Of a DNA stretch of 53,242 nucleotides, positions 11,278 to 19,522 are shown in pieces. The stretch comes from Sporobacter sp963677825 (lineage in GTDB: Bacteria; Bacillota; Clostridia; Oscillospirales; Oscillospiraceae). The DNA lies in assembly GCA_963677825.2 (NCBI GenBank), contig CAXXEF010000002.1, forward strand, positions 1 to 53,242, given 5' to 3'. The translations under genes and the position numbers were made by a program. Position 1 is the stretch's first letter; every line of letters starts with the position of its first letter. The notes below the pieces were generated by a model. That model was not told the DNA's origin. It did not search any database and saw only the letters and a program-made list of their open reading frames with translations.

Positions 11278-12351
11278 ATGCTGGATATTAAGAACTTTGC
11301 CATGCCGGCCGAGTGGGATCGGCATGAAAGAACGCTGAGTGCGTGGCCTGTGCGCGCATCGATGATCCACCCGGACAATTTCGACGTGACGTGTCAGGCG
11401 TACGCTGACGTCGTGCGCGCGATCGCCGAATTTGAGCCGGTGAGCGTCATTGTCGATGAGGACACGGCGGCATTGGCGCAACAGTTGTGCGGCGGCGGTA
11501 ACGTCGAGTATATGACGATACCGCATAACGATGCGTGGATACGCGACAACGGGCCGACGATGCTCCTCAACAAGAAAAGACAGCTTGTCGGCGTCAACTG
11601 GCGGTTCAACGCGTGGGGGGAGAAGTATCCCGACTTTGAGCTGGATAATCTCGTCGCGCCGGCCGTCCTGAAGCAGCTGGCCATGCCGTGTTTCGATTCG
11701 ACGATTGTGCTCGAGGGCGGCTCGATCCACGTTGACGGGGCGGGTACGCTCTTAACGACGGAGGAATGTCTGCTCCATCAAAGCCGCAATAAACATCTTA
11801 ACCGCGCGGACATTGAAGCAGAGCTGAAGCGGACGCTTAACGTTACGTCAATCGTTTGGCTCAAGCGCGGTCTGCACGGCGACGAGACGGACGGCCACGT
11901 CGACAATCTCGCGTGCTTTGCGCGCCCGGGCGTTATTTTGATGCAGGCGTGCGACGACGACGATGATCCAAACTGCGGTATCGCCGCTGAGAATTTGGAA
12001 ATACTGCAAAACGCGACGGATGCGAACGGTCGGCGCTTTGAGATCGTGACGATTCCGCAGCCGCCGGCTCGGTACTACCGCGATACGCGACTGACGCTCA
12101 GTTACTTAAATTTCTATTTTGTTAACGGCGGCATCATCCTGCCGGTTTTCGGGGGCGACGCGGCTGACGTCGATGAGACAGTCGTTTCGATCCTGCAAGG
12201 CGTTTTCCCGGAGCGTAAAATCCGCACGGTTGACGGCGTACCGCTCGTGCGTGAGGGCGGTAACGTCCACTGCATCACGCAGCAGGTGCCCGAGGGCTTG
12301 CGTATCCGACGTAAATACGAGTTTGTGACCATCAATGAGGTGTTTGAATGA
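11278..12351 (+). CDS. aguA: Agmatine deiminase
   Basis: A 357-residue member of the guanidino-group-modifying superfamily. It hydrolyses agmatine to N-carbamoylputrescine and ammonia, the first step of the agmatine route to putrescine. Recognisable motifs are MPAEWDRHERTLSAWP at the N-terminus, NDAWIRDNGPT, a GDETDGHVDN segment with the catalytic His, and GGNVHCITQQ with the catalytic Cys near the C-terminus. The stop overlaps the next start by 4 bases (ATGA), so the two genes are translationally coupled and act in sequence. Confidence 0.93.
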   Translation: MLDIKNFAMPAEWDRHERTLSAWPVRASMIHPDNFDVTCQAYADVVRAIAEFEPVSVIVDEDTAALAQQLCGGGNVEYMTIPHNDAWIRDNGPTMLLNKKRQLVGVNWRFNAWGEKYPDFELDNLVAPAVLKQLAMPCFDSTIVLEGGSIHVDGAGTLLTTEECLLHQSRNKHLNRADIEAELKRTLNVTSIVWLKRGLHGDETDGHVDNLACFARPGVILMQACDDDDDPNCGIAAENLEILQNATDANGRRFEIVTIPQPPARYYRDTRLTLSYLNFYFVNGGIILPVFGGDAADVDETVVSILQGVFPERKIRTVDGVPLVREGGNVHCITQQVPEGLRIRRKYEFVTINEVFE

Positions 12352-13229
12352 GAGCAGTTACAGTCGCCGCGACGCAGATGCGCTGCGCGGACAGCATCGA
12401 TGACAACATAAGCCGCGCCGATGCGCTGGTGCGCGAAGCGGCGGCCGACGGCGCGCAGATCATCCTGCTGCAGGAACTGTTCGAGACGCCGTATTTTTGC
12501 CAGACGGAAAATGCCGCTTTTTACGCTTACGCGACGCCGCTCGCGCAAAACAAGGCTGTCGCGCACTTTCAGGGCGTGGCCAAAGAACTGAGCGTTGTGC
12601 TGCCGATCAGTTTTTACGAGAAGAAGAATAATGCCCTGTACAATTCGCTCGCCGTCATCGACGCGGACGGGCAAATACTGGGCGTCTACCGTAAAAGCCA
12701 CATTCCCGACGGACCGGGCTACGAGGAAAAATTCTACTTCAATCCCGGCGATACGGGCTTCAAGGTCTGGGACACGCGCTACGCGCGCATCGGCGTCGGT
12801 GTCTGCTGGGATCAATGGTTTCCCGAAGCGGCGCGATGCATGGCGTTGATGGGCGCGGAGCTGCTATTATACCCGACGGCGATCGGTTCAGAGCCCGAGG
12901 CGCCCGACGTCGATTCCAAGGATCACTGGCAGCGGTGCATGATCGGACACGCGGCCTGTAATCTTGTGCCGGTGATCGCGGCTAACAGGATCGGCACGGA
13001 GACGCAGGGCGGCTCGTCCATCACATTCTATGGCTCGTCGTTCATTACAGACGAAACAGGTGTCGTTGTTGCCGAAGCCGGTCGTGACGAGTACGCGGTG
13101 CTGACACAGACGCTTGATCTTGACAAGGTTGCCGAGCGGCGGTTTGACTGGGGGCTGTTCCGTGACAGGCGGCCAGATCTCTACGGCCCGCTGCTCACGC
13201 TCGACGGCGGTGACGTCGATACGATGTGA
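12348..13229 (+). CDS. aguB: N-carbamoylputrescine amidase
   Basis: A 293-residue nitrilase-superfamily enzyme that converts N-carbamoylputrescine to putrescine, CO2 and ammonia. The catalytic Glu-Lys-Cys triad can be placed in LLQELFETPYF (Glu), YRKSHIPDGPGYEEKFYF (Lys) and GVGVCWDQWFPEAAR (Cys). The start overlaps the aguA stop by 4 bases and has GAGGTG upstream. The pair makes putrescine without ornithine decarboxylase. A terminator follows. Confidence 0.93.
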   Translation: MRAVTVAATQMRCADSIDDNISRADALVREAAADGAQIILLQELFETPYFCQTENAAFYAYATPLAQNKAVAHFQGVAKELSVVLPISFYEKKNNALYNSLAVIDADGQILGVYRKSHIPDGPGYEEKFYFNPGDTGFKVWDTRYARIGVGVCWDQWFPEAARCMALMGAELLLYPTAIGSEPEAPDVDSKDHWQRCMIGHAACNLVPVIAANRIGTETQGGSSITFYGSSFITDETGVVVAEAGRDEYAVLTQTLDLDKVAERRFDWGLFRDRRPDLYGPLLTLDGGDVDTM

Positions 13230-13281
13230 CCGCCTAGCGCTCAGCGGTATTACTGCGGCGGAATAGCGCCGCCGATAAAGA

Positions 13282-13314
13282 ATAGCTCCGACGTCGTTTT
13301 GGGGCTATTTTTGC
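13282..13314 (+). terminator. Terminator of the aguA-aguB operon
   Basis: AATAGCTCC (13282-13290) pairs with GGGGCTATT (13302-13310), one G-T pair, followed by T-residues. A second GC-rich hairpin lies just before it at 13256-13273. Confidence 0.75.
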
Positions 13315-13335
13315 TGCAAATACGGGCTTTTTGGC

Positions 13336-13375
13336 CGATCAGGTGCTTGCTACCTAATCGGATTTATTGTATGAT
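13336..13375 (+). promoter_or_regulatory. Promoter with overlapping inverted repeat before the flavoprotein gene
   Basis: TTGCTA (13347-13352), a 17-base spacer and TATGAT (13370-13375) form a likely promoter. An imperfect inverted repeat (13336-13344 with 13352-13360, 8 of 9 positions symmetrical) spans the -35 element, the position expected for a repressor or activator site. Confidence 0.5.
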
Positions 13376-13421
13376 AACTGTATTCAATTTCAGCCTTTGC
13401 TGACGTGAAAGGAATAGGAAT

Positions 13422-15428
13422 ATGGCATCAAATTACACGCATTTGTTTAATCCGATCCAAATCCGCGGAGTCGATTTTAAGAACCGAATCATCCTTGCGC
13501 CGCCGTCGCCGAACCTCGCGAGCCCCGATGGGCTCGTCACACATCCGTTCGTCGATTGGTTCCGTATGTTTGCGCGCGGCGGTGCGTCGATTTTATACGT
13601 GGGTAACTCATCCATTGACATCACCGAGTGTAAAGACGAGGAGTGTCAGCTCGATCTGCGCAAAGACAGTTGCGTGCTGCCGTTGTCTTGGTATTCTGAG
13701 ATGGCCAAAGAGTTTGACTGCCACGCTTCGCTTGAGGTCAACCACAACGGTAAGGACACGACGTTTGAGGCTGTCGGCCACGTGCCGTTCTCGTCGAGTG
13801 CCATCCCGGGCGACAGCGAACTCATGCGCGCCAAGATGGAAGGGCGCGAGCCGTATATCCCCATCGAAATGGACCAGGCGAAGATTGACGAAACGGTTAT
13901 GAAATACGCCATGGCCTGTAAGCGCATGCAGCGCGCCGGTATGGACATTGCACTGCTGCACGGCGGTCACGGCAACCTGATTTCCCAGTTTACGTCACCG
14001 CACTACAACAAACGGACGGATAAATACGGCGGCTCGCTCGAAAACCGTGCGCGCTTTGCCATCGAAGTCGTCGAGAAGACGCGCGAGCTGTGCGGCGAGA
14101 ACTTCGTTATCGATTACCGCATCTCTGCCGACGAGATCATCGGCGACGGTATGCACTTCGACGAAACGCTCAAGCTCATGAAAATCCTCATGGATCACGG
14201 CGTCGATATGTTCAACGTCTCTGCCGGACTGCACTCCGAGGGCATGTTTGCCTACCTTAAATACTGGCTGCAAGGCTCGACGATGCAACGCGGCTTCAAC
14301 GTCCATTGGACACAGAAGGCCAAAGACTATTTCCAGGGCGACATCCGTCTGACGGCCGTCGGCTCGATCACGAGCCCCGACCTTGCCGAGGAATACCTTG
14401 AAAAAGGCTGGGTGGACTTTGTCGCGATGTGCCGTCCGCTCATGGCCGATCCGGATATGCCTAAAAAAGCGGCACACAACCGTTCCGAGGATATCCGCCC
14501 CTGCCTGCGCTGCAACGCGTGCGCGAAGCGGCTGGGCATGCCGCGTGTTATCAACTGCGCGATTAATCCGATCTCCGGTATGACCACATACCTGCCAGAC
14601 GGGGAAGTGCCGGCAGCTAAAACGAAGAAAAAAGTCGCCGTTATTGGCGCCGGTCCTGCAGGCCTCACGGCGATGCACACGCTCATCGAGCGCGGACACG
14701 ACGTCACCGTCTATGAGAAGACCAGCGACATCGCCGGCTGCCTCAACGGTGCGGCGGCACCGCCGCTTAAAATCGACATGAAAGACTACCTCAAGTGGAC
14801 GAAGCTGCAAGCCATGAAGGCCGTCAAAGCCGGACAGGCGAAGCTGCTGCTGAATACAGAAGTGACGAAAGAGATGCTGGACGTCGAAGGCTATGACGCG
14901 GTCATTATCGCCGTCGGTGCCGAGCCGATCGCGCCCAAGAGTATCCCCGGTATCACGCGTGACAACGTCCTGTGGGCATCCGACGCGGAGACAAAGTTCC
15001 GAGACAAGGTCGGGCAGAAGATTGTCGTCGTCGGCGCGGGCGACGTGGGTATGGAAGCCGCGCATGACTTCCTTGAAGATGGCCGTGAGATCGCTGCGAT
15101 CATCGACATGATGCCAAAGCCCGTAAACATGTTCGACGAGATGACGGCGATCATGAAAGAAGTCGGTATTGAAGCACAGTTCGAGACATCGCTCATGGAA
15201 GTGACCGATACGGGTATCGTCGCCAACAAGGCGGACGGTACAACGGTCGAGATCGAAGCCGATACGGTTCTGCTGGCAATGGGTATGCGTCCGAATACAG
15301 CGTTGATCGAGTCGCTGCGGCATTGTGCGCCGGAAACGGAAGTCTATATCGTCGGCGACGCCAAGCGTGTCGGCGGTAACATCTCCGGCGCCGTCAACGG
15401 CGCGTTCCAGGCGGCGCTGCACATTTAA
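13422..15428 (+). CDS. Old-yellow-enzyme / 2,4-dienoyl-CoA-reductase-type FMN-FeS-FAD oxidoreductase
   Basis: A 668-residue three-part flavoprotein. The N-terminal FMN TIM barrel (residues 1-350) has the HGGHGNLISQF and KRTDKYGGSLENRARF signatures. A 4Fe-4S cluster site follows (Cys 361, 364, 367 and 379). An FAD/NAD(P) domain then begins with VAVIGAGPAGL (about 404) and contains a second dinucleotide fold with VVVGAGDVGMEAA. Electrons pass from NAD(P)H via FAD and FeS to FMN, which reduces an activated C=C bond. The family includes dienoyl-CoA reductases, trimethylamine dehydrogenase and bile-acid or enoate reductases, so the substrate is open. It is monocistronic. Confidence 0.85.
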   Translation: MASNYTHLFNPIQIRGVDFKNRIILAPPSPNLASPDGLVTHPFVDWFRMFARGGASILYVGNSSIDITECKDEECQLDLRKDSCVLPLSWYSEMAKEFDCHASLEVNHNGKDTTFEAVGHVPFSSSAIPGDSELMRAKMEGREPYIPIEMDQAKIDETVMKYAMACKRMQRAGMDIALLHGGHGNLISQFTSPHYNKRTDKYGGSLENRARFAIEVVEKTRELCGENFVIDYRISADEIIGDGMHFDETLKLMKILMDHGVDMFNVSAGLHSEGMFAYLKYWLQGSTMQRGFNVHWTQKAKDYFQGDIRLTAVGSITSPDLAEEYLEKGWVDFVAMCRPLMADPDMPKKAAHNRSEDIRPCLRCNACAKRLGMPRVINCAINPISGMTTYLPDGEVPAAKTKKKVAVIGAGPAGLTAMHTLIERGHDVTVYEKTSDIAGCLNGAAAPPLKIDMKDYLKWTKLQAMKAVKAGQAKLLLNTEVTKEMLDVEGYDAVIIAVGAEPIAPKSIPGITRDNVLWASDAETKFRDKVGQKIVVVGAGDVGMEAAHDFLEDGREIAAIIDMMPKPVNMFDEMTAIMKEVGIEAQFETSLMEVTDTGIVANKADGTTVEIEADTVLLAMGMRPNTALIESLRHCAPETEVYIVGDAKRVGGNISGAVNGAFQAALHI

Positions 15429-15479
15429 GATGCGGTTATATTAGGAAATGCTTGGATAGTTTTCATCTTACACGTAAAA

Positions 15480-15511
15480 AAGAACCCCGCCATCCGGCGG
15501 GGTTCTTTTTT
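15480..15511. terminator. Strong bidirectional terminator
   Basis: A 12-bp stem (15480-15491 with 15496-15507) with an ATCC loop, A-run before and T-run after. It serves the flavoprotein gene and the convergent lipoprotein gene. Confidence 0.9.
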
Positions 15512-15519
15512 GTTGATTC

Positions 15520-16590
15520 TCAGCCGTTATACTCAAGATCGCTAAACGTCAGCCGAAAGCCCGGCGCAGAACTTTCGAACATGCTTGAGGTCGTTGTAAC
15601 GGTGAAGTATTTAGCGGCATCCGTCAGCCCCAGCGTGACGACGACGTCGTCGCCGACCTCGGTGATCTCTGCATTTTCAATGAACGCGCTCATACCGCCG
15701 AGCGCGCCGGCGTCGACGCCGAAGGGGTAGGGCAGGTCGTCGGCGTCCAGCCATTTTTTGATGTCTGCGGCCCAGTCGGCATCTGTTTCGGGGTGCAACA
15801 ATCCGCTTTCAAGCACTGTTTGACGGCAGGTGACTGTCATGACACGGCGATCCTCGTCATAGCTGAATTCAATTAAAGGATTGAAGTCGGCACCGGCGAA
15901 AACCGAACCATTATCCTCAACATCCAAAGGTGGACCGAACGTCATCGTGAGGCCTGCGGGAATGACCTCGGCGATTGCGACGGCGGCTGTTTTATCGGGG
16001 GTGCCGAAGTAATTGGTCTCGGCAACGTCTGCCCAGTAGGTTGTTCGTCTTTCGCTGGTATAAGAATTCTCATAAGAGAGGGGATTGCCGTTTTCGTCAA
16101 GATATACGCATGCGTACGCGGTTAGAATATTAGGAAACAGCCATCCCGGGGTGCCACAGTATTCTCCGTCCGTGACGACACGCAGTACACCAGGGTAAAA
16201 AATCTCAATTTCGCGGATATGCTCGTCGCAGAACATCAGCTTGCAGCGATTACCAGTGGCGCCGTAGACCCAGTCGAAAAACCATGGGCCAAGATTTTCG
16301 AGTCCACTGTACTGGACGAGAAAGTCGCCCTCGTACGGCGTGACCGCGTGGACGATGTACGGCTCCTCGTACATGGCGCGCACGTCATCCTCCGTCAGCG
16401 GCGACGGCAACGCGTTGGCTGCGTCCGGTGACGTTGAGGGGGAGGGTGCGGGCGATGCTGTTTCCGCCGTGCTGCCAGCCGATGCGCTCGGGGAAGCCGA
16501 AGGCGATGTATCCGTGACGCTTGTCGCGCATGCGGACAGCAGAAGGATGCCGCATAGTAGCGCGGGGATGATCCGGTTCTTCATGGTCAT
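15520..16590 (-). CDS. Predicted lipoprotein, Ser/Pro/Ala-rich linker, unknown function
   Basis: A protein of about 356 residues with a signal peptide ending in a lipobox (LLLSAC). A low-complexity Ser-Ala-Pro linker (about residues 24-60) is followed by a globular region of about 290 residues with no domain I recognise. The linker resembles those that hold extracellular domains away from the Gram-positive membrane. The start at 16590 follows GGAGG closely; a second ATG two codons on is almost as good. It is the only gene between two terminators on its strand and is probably surface-exposed. Confidence 0.7.
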   Translation of the reverse strand: MTMKNRIIPALLCGILLLSACATSVTDTSPSASPSASAGSTAETASPAPSPSTSPDAANALPSPLTEDDVRAMYEEPYIVHAVTPYEGDFLVQYSGLENLGPWFFDWVYGATGNRCKLMFCDEHIREIEIFYPGVLRVVTDGEYCGTPGWLFPNILTAYACVYLDENGNPLSYENSYTSERRTTYWADVAETNYFGTPDKTAAVAIAEVIPAGLTMTFGPPLDVEDNGSVFAGADFNPLIEFSYDEDRRVMTVTCRQTVLESGLLHPETDADWAADIKKWLDADDLPYPFGVDAGALGGMSAFIENAEITEVGDDVVVTLGLTDAAKYFTVTTTSSMFESSAPGFRLTFSDLEYNG

Positions 16591-16643
16591 TGAGCCTCCG
16601 TTAAATTGGACGAACTTTGACAACGTTATTATCAGATATTACC

Positions 16644-16672
16644 ATTTAAACACGACAAATAGCATAAGTCAA
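16644..16672 (-). promoter_or_regulatory. Possible promoter of the lipoprotein gene
   Basis: On the minus strand TTGACT (16672-16667), a 17-base spacer and TTAAAT (16649-16644), about 55 bases before the start codon. Confidence 0.4.
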
Positions 16673-16846
16673 CAATGCGATATGACCGTCGCATATGCCA
16701 AAAAAAAGTGTATTGTATTGTAGTTTGAGCATAATATGACGACTGGCTGACGCGGCGACGCCGCTACTTTTGCGCCGGAGAGCTTGCTTTGTCACCGGGA
16801 ACAAAAGACGCTTGAATTATCGTCATTATCAACAAAGGTCTGCCTG

Positions 16847-16875
16847 TTTACAAAATGAAACCTATAGTTTATTAT
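16847..16875 (+). promoter_or_regulatory. Probable promoter of the UroD-like gene
   Basis: TTTACA (16847-16852), a 17-base spacer, TATTAT (16870-16875). The wider gap 16673-16971 has no gene. It holds short GC-rich hairpins (for example GCGGC-GAC-GCCGC near 16752) but no riboswitch that I recognise. Confidence 0.5.
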
Positions 16876-16971
16876 GATTTTAGGTTTTAAAATGCTGCGG
16901 TAGCAGACGTCGTCGCGTCGGTGTAGTCGCTTACACACCGCGGTTTATTTATGCAATTAAGGAGGATCATC

Positions 16972-17958
16972 GTGTTATCGTTAAAAGAGAATTTGTATGA
17001 GACCATGAACAACGGCAAGCCGGACGCGTTTGTCAACGAGTGGGAGCCGTTCCCCCAGGTTTGGGATCCCGTGTTTTTCTACATGAATCCTGTTGCCCCC
17101 GGACAAGAAGCCATCAACCCGCTGGGTGTTAAGCTTTTCTGGGGTGAGGAAGAGCCGGGCGCGATGCCGATCGTCACCGAGGAGACAAAAGTTTGCCCGG
17201 ATGTGACGGAGTGGCGCACGTACGTCAAGTTCCCCGACCTCGACGCCGTCGAATTCGACTGGACACAGGCCAAGGCCGACACGGAAAAATTCCGTGCCGA
17301 GGGCAAGCTTGCGATGGTCTGGAACGTGACGGGCCTTTTTGAGCAGTCACACTTTCTGATGGGCTTTGAAGATACGCTGTGCAACCTGCTCATGGAGCCG
17401 GACGATATGCACGAGCTGATCGATGCCATCAAGGTTTTCAAGATGAAGCAGTTACAGCTTATCATCGACAACCTCCATCCCGACGTTATCATGACGCACG
17501 ACGACTGGGGCTCCAAGCACGCGCTGTTCATGTCGCCGGAGGTTTGGCGTGAGTTCTACAAAGAGCCGTGGCGCGAGATTTACACCATGATCAAGGATAA
17601 CGGCATCATGATCATGCACCACGCCGACAGTTTCTGTCAGCCGATCGCCAAGGATATGGTCGAGATTGGTATCGACATCTGGGAGGGCATCCTGCCGTCC
17701 AATGATATCCAGCAGATTAAGAAGGATACCGACTACAAGCTCACGCTCATGGGCGGCATCGATGCGTCGATTGTTGACCGGCGTGACTGGACGGAAGAAA
17801 CCGTCCGTGCCGAAGTCGCGCGCGTGTGCAAGGAGTACCACGAGGGCGGCATGTTCATCCCGTGCCTGACGTACGGCGGTGAAGGCAGCATCTTCGAGGG
17901 CGTCAACGACTGCATTATGGACGAAGTCCGCAATCAGAACAAGATTTACTTCAAATAA
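16972..17958 (+). CDS. Uroporphyrinogen decarboxylase-superfamily protein (methyltransferase-like)
   Basis: A 328-residue TIM-barrel protein of the UroD/MtaA/CmuA superfamily. The superfamily includes heme-pathway decarboxylases and corrinoid:coenzyme M methyltransferases. The family-like features are the C-terminal half with MTHDDWGSKHALFMSPEVWREF, a strand with IMIMHHADSFCQPIAKDM, and LMGGIDASIVDRRDW. The H-x-C zinc motif of MtaA is not present in its usual form; the segment reads HHADSFC. No heme or corrinoid genes are nearby. Start: GTG 16972, six bases after AAGGAGG (16959-16965). Confidence 0.75.
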   Translation: MLSLKENLYETMNNGKPDAFVNEWEPFPQVWDPVFFYMNPVAPGQEAINPLGVKLFWGEEEPGAMPIVTEETKVCPDVTEWRTYVKFPDLDAVEFDWTQAKADTEKFRAEGKLAMVWNVTGLFEQSHFLMGFEDTLCNLLMEPDDMHELIDAIKVFKMKQLQLIIDNLHPDVIMTHDDWGSKHALFMSPEVWREFYKEPWREIYTMIKDNGIMIMHHADSFCQPIAKDMVEIGIDIWEGILPSNDIQQIKKDTDYKLTLMGGIDASIVDRRDWTEETVRAEVARVCKEYHEGGMFIPCLTYGGEGSIFEGVNDCIMDEVRNQNKIYFK

Positions 17959-17970
17959 GCAAACCAAAAA

Positions 17971-18001
17971 AGCGCCCCGCCGTTCGGCGGGGCGCTTTTT
18001 T
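17971..18001. terminator. Strong bidirectional terminator
   Basis: An 11-bp GC-rich stem (17971-17981 with 17986-17996), GTTC loop, A-run before and T-run after. It separates the UroD-like gene from the convergent CorC-like gene. Confidence 0.92.
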
Positions 18002-18034
18002 ATTTTGGGTGCAGCTTTTTATTCAGCCTGCGTA

Positions 18035-19366
18035 TTAGTCATCAGCCGCGTCCTGCGTAAGATAGACGACGGCGCTTTCAAGCCGATGCCCGGCGATCTT
18101 CGTCACTTTGATGACAAGACCGTATTCCTCGACCTCCGGTGTACTGCCGTCGTCCGGCACAGCGCCGAGGATGCCGAACACGAGCCCGCCGAACGTTTCG
18201 TATTCTTCAGTAGGCAGCGGCACACCGAGCTGACGGACAACGGCGTCCAGCGGCGCGGCGCCCTGAATCATCCACGTTTTCGAGTCGATACGCTCGATGA
18301 GCGGCGTCGGCTCCGGCGTCAAGATATCGTCTTCCAGGTCGCCGACGAGCTCCTCGAGCAGATCATACATCGTGACGATACCGCTCATACCGCCGTATTC
18401 GTCGAGCACGACTGCGAAATGGACACGGTTATTTTTCATGTTACGGAACAAAATGTCTGCGCGGACTGTCTCGGGCACAAAATATACGGGGCGCACGGCG
18501 TTTTGCATCACATTCTCACGCGATCGGTCTTCCAGACGGAAGTAGTCTTTAATGTATAGTAGCCCGACGATGTGGTCGGTGCTTTCCGCGCAGATGGGGT
18601 AGACGGAGTAGCGGCTCTCGTTGATGGTTTTCTCCCACTGCGTGTCCGTTTCGTCCTGCCAGAGTACGGACACGTTTGTGCGGTGCGTCATGATTTCGTC
18701 GGCAGTGATATCGTCGAATTCGAAGATGTTTTGGATCATGTCCTTTTCTTCCGGATCGATCGCGCCCTTTTCGCTGCCGGCCTCGACGAGCAAGCGGATC
18801 TCTTCCTCGGTGACAGTGCTGGCTTCGTCGTTTGGATTGATGCCGAAAACGCGCAGCAGGCCGTTCGTTGAGGCGGTTAACAGCCACACGACGGGCGCAA
18901 AAACCTTTGAAATAAAGCTGACCAGCCCCGACAGCCCGAGCGCGAGCTTTTCAGCGTAGCGCATGGCGACGCGTTTGGGCACCAGTTCGCCAAGCACCAG
19001 CGTAAAATAGGATAAAACAAGCGTAATGAGTACGACCGAGATTGTTTCCAGCGTATCGACAGACAGGCCGACGCCCCAGTCGGACAGCAGCAGCGCGAGA
19101 CGGCTGGCAAAGTTGCCTGCGGCAAAGGCGCTGGCAAGAAATCCAGCCAGCGTTATGCCGACCTGTATTGTCGCCAAAAACCGGGCCGGCTGTGCCGTCA
19201 GCTTTTCAAGGCGGATGGCGCGCTTGTCGCCGGTTGCGGCGAGCTTATGGAGCCTGTTGTCGTTAATTGTTATAATAGCGATTTCCGCGCAGGCAAAGAC
19301 CGCGTTAACGGCGATTAATATCAGCTGCAGAATGAGCGGCCAAAATACGGGTTCGTTTTGCGCCAA
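18035..19366 (-). CDS. CNNM/CBS/CorC-type membrane protein (hemolysin C family)
   Basis: A 443-residue membrane protein with an N-terminal CNNM domain of about four membrane helices (residues 8-185, with AEIAIITINDNRL), a CBS-domain pair (about 200-330, with TNVSVLWQDETDTQW and DEYGGMSGIVTMYDLLEELVGD), and a C-terminal CorC/HlyC FAD-like small domain (about 350-435). Family members are linked to Mg2+ or Co2+ efflux, though often annotated as hemolysins. The frame is open to 19423, but GGGAGG sits 8 bases before a TTG at 19366, which I take as start. Confidence 0.88.
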   Translation of the reverse strand: MAQNEPVFWPLILQLILIAVNAVFACAEIAIITINDNRLHKLAATGDKRAIRLEKLTAQPARFLATIQVGITLAGFLASAFAAGNFASRLALLLSDWGVGLSVDTLETISVVLITLVLSYFTLVLGELVPKRVAMRYAEKLALGLSGLVSFISKVFAPVVWLLTASTNGLLRVFGINPNDEASTVTEEEIRLLVEAGSEKGAIDPEEKDMIQNIFEFDDITADEIMTHRTNVSVLWQDETDTQWEKTINESRYSVYPICAESTDHIVGLLYIKDYFRLEDRSRENVMQNAVRPVYFVPETVRADILFRNMKNNRVHFAVVLDEYGGMSGIVTMYDLLEELVGDLEDDILTPEPTPLIERIDSKTWMIQGAAPLDAVVRQLGVPLPTEEYETFGGLVFGILGAVPDDGSTPEVEEYGLVIKVTKIAGHRLESAVVYLTQDAADD

Positions 19367-19444
19367 AACATCGACCTCCCAGGTGTAACGCCGGGATTTC
19401 CGGCGATCTGTATAGTATGCCACAAAGGCTTAACGGATTGATTT

Positions 19445-19473
19445 ATTGTATTATGCGCCGACGCCGTTGTCAA
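19445..19473 (-). promoter_or_regulatory. Promoter of the CorC-like gene
   Basis: On the minus strand a consensus TTGACA (19473-19468), 17-base spacer, TACAAT (19450-19445). Confidence 0.75.
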
Positions 19474-19479
19474 ACAAAT

Positions 19480-19507
19480 AGAAGCCCCGCTGGACAGCGG
19501 GGCTTCT
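19480..19507 (-). terminator. Terminator after the MoaF-like operon
   Basis: A 12-bp stem (19480-19491 with 19496-19507) just downstream, on the minus strand, of the gene ending at 19523. It is followed on that strand by a T-rich stretch. Confidence 0.85.
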
Positions 19508-19522
19508 TGTGCTTATCATTGG

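Noticed and set aside
13995..15422. 475-codon antisense frame in the flavoprotein gene
   Set aside because: It is a shadow frame; His/Asp/Arg-rich translation is typical of antisense of GC-rich genes.
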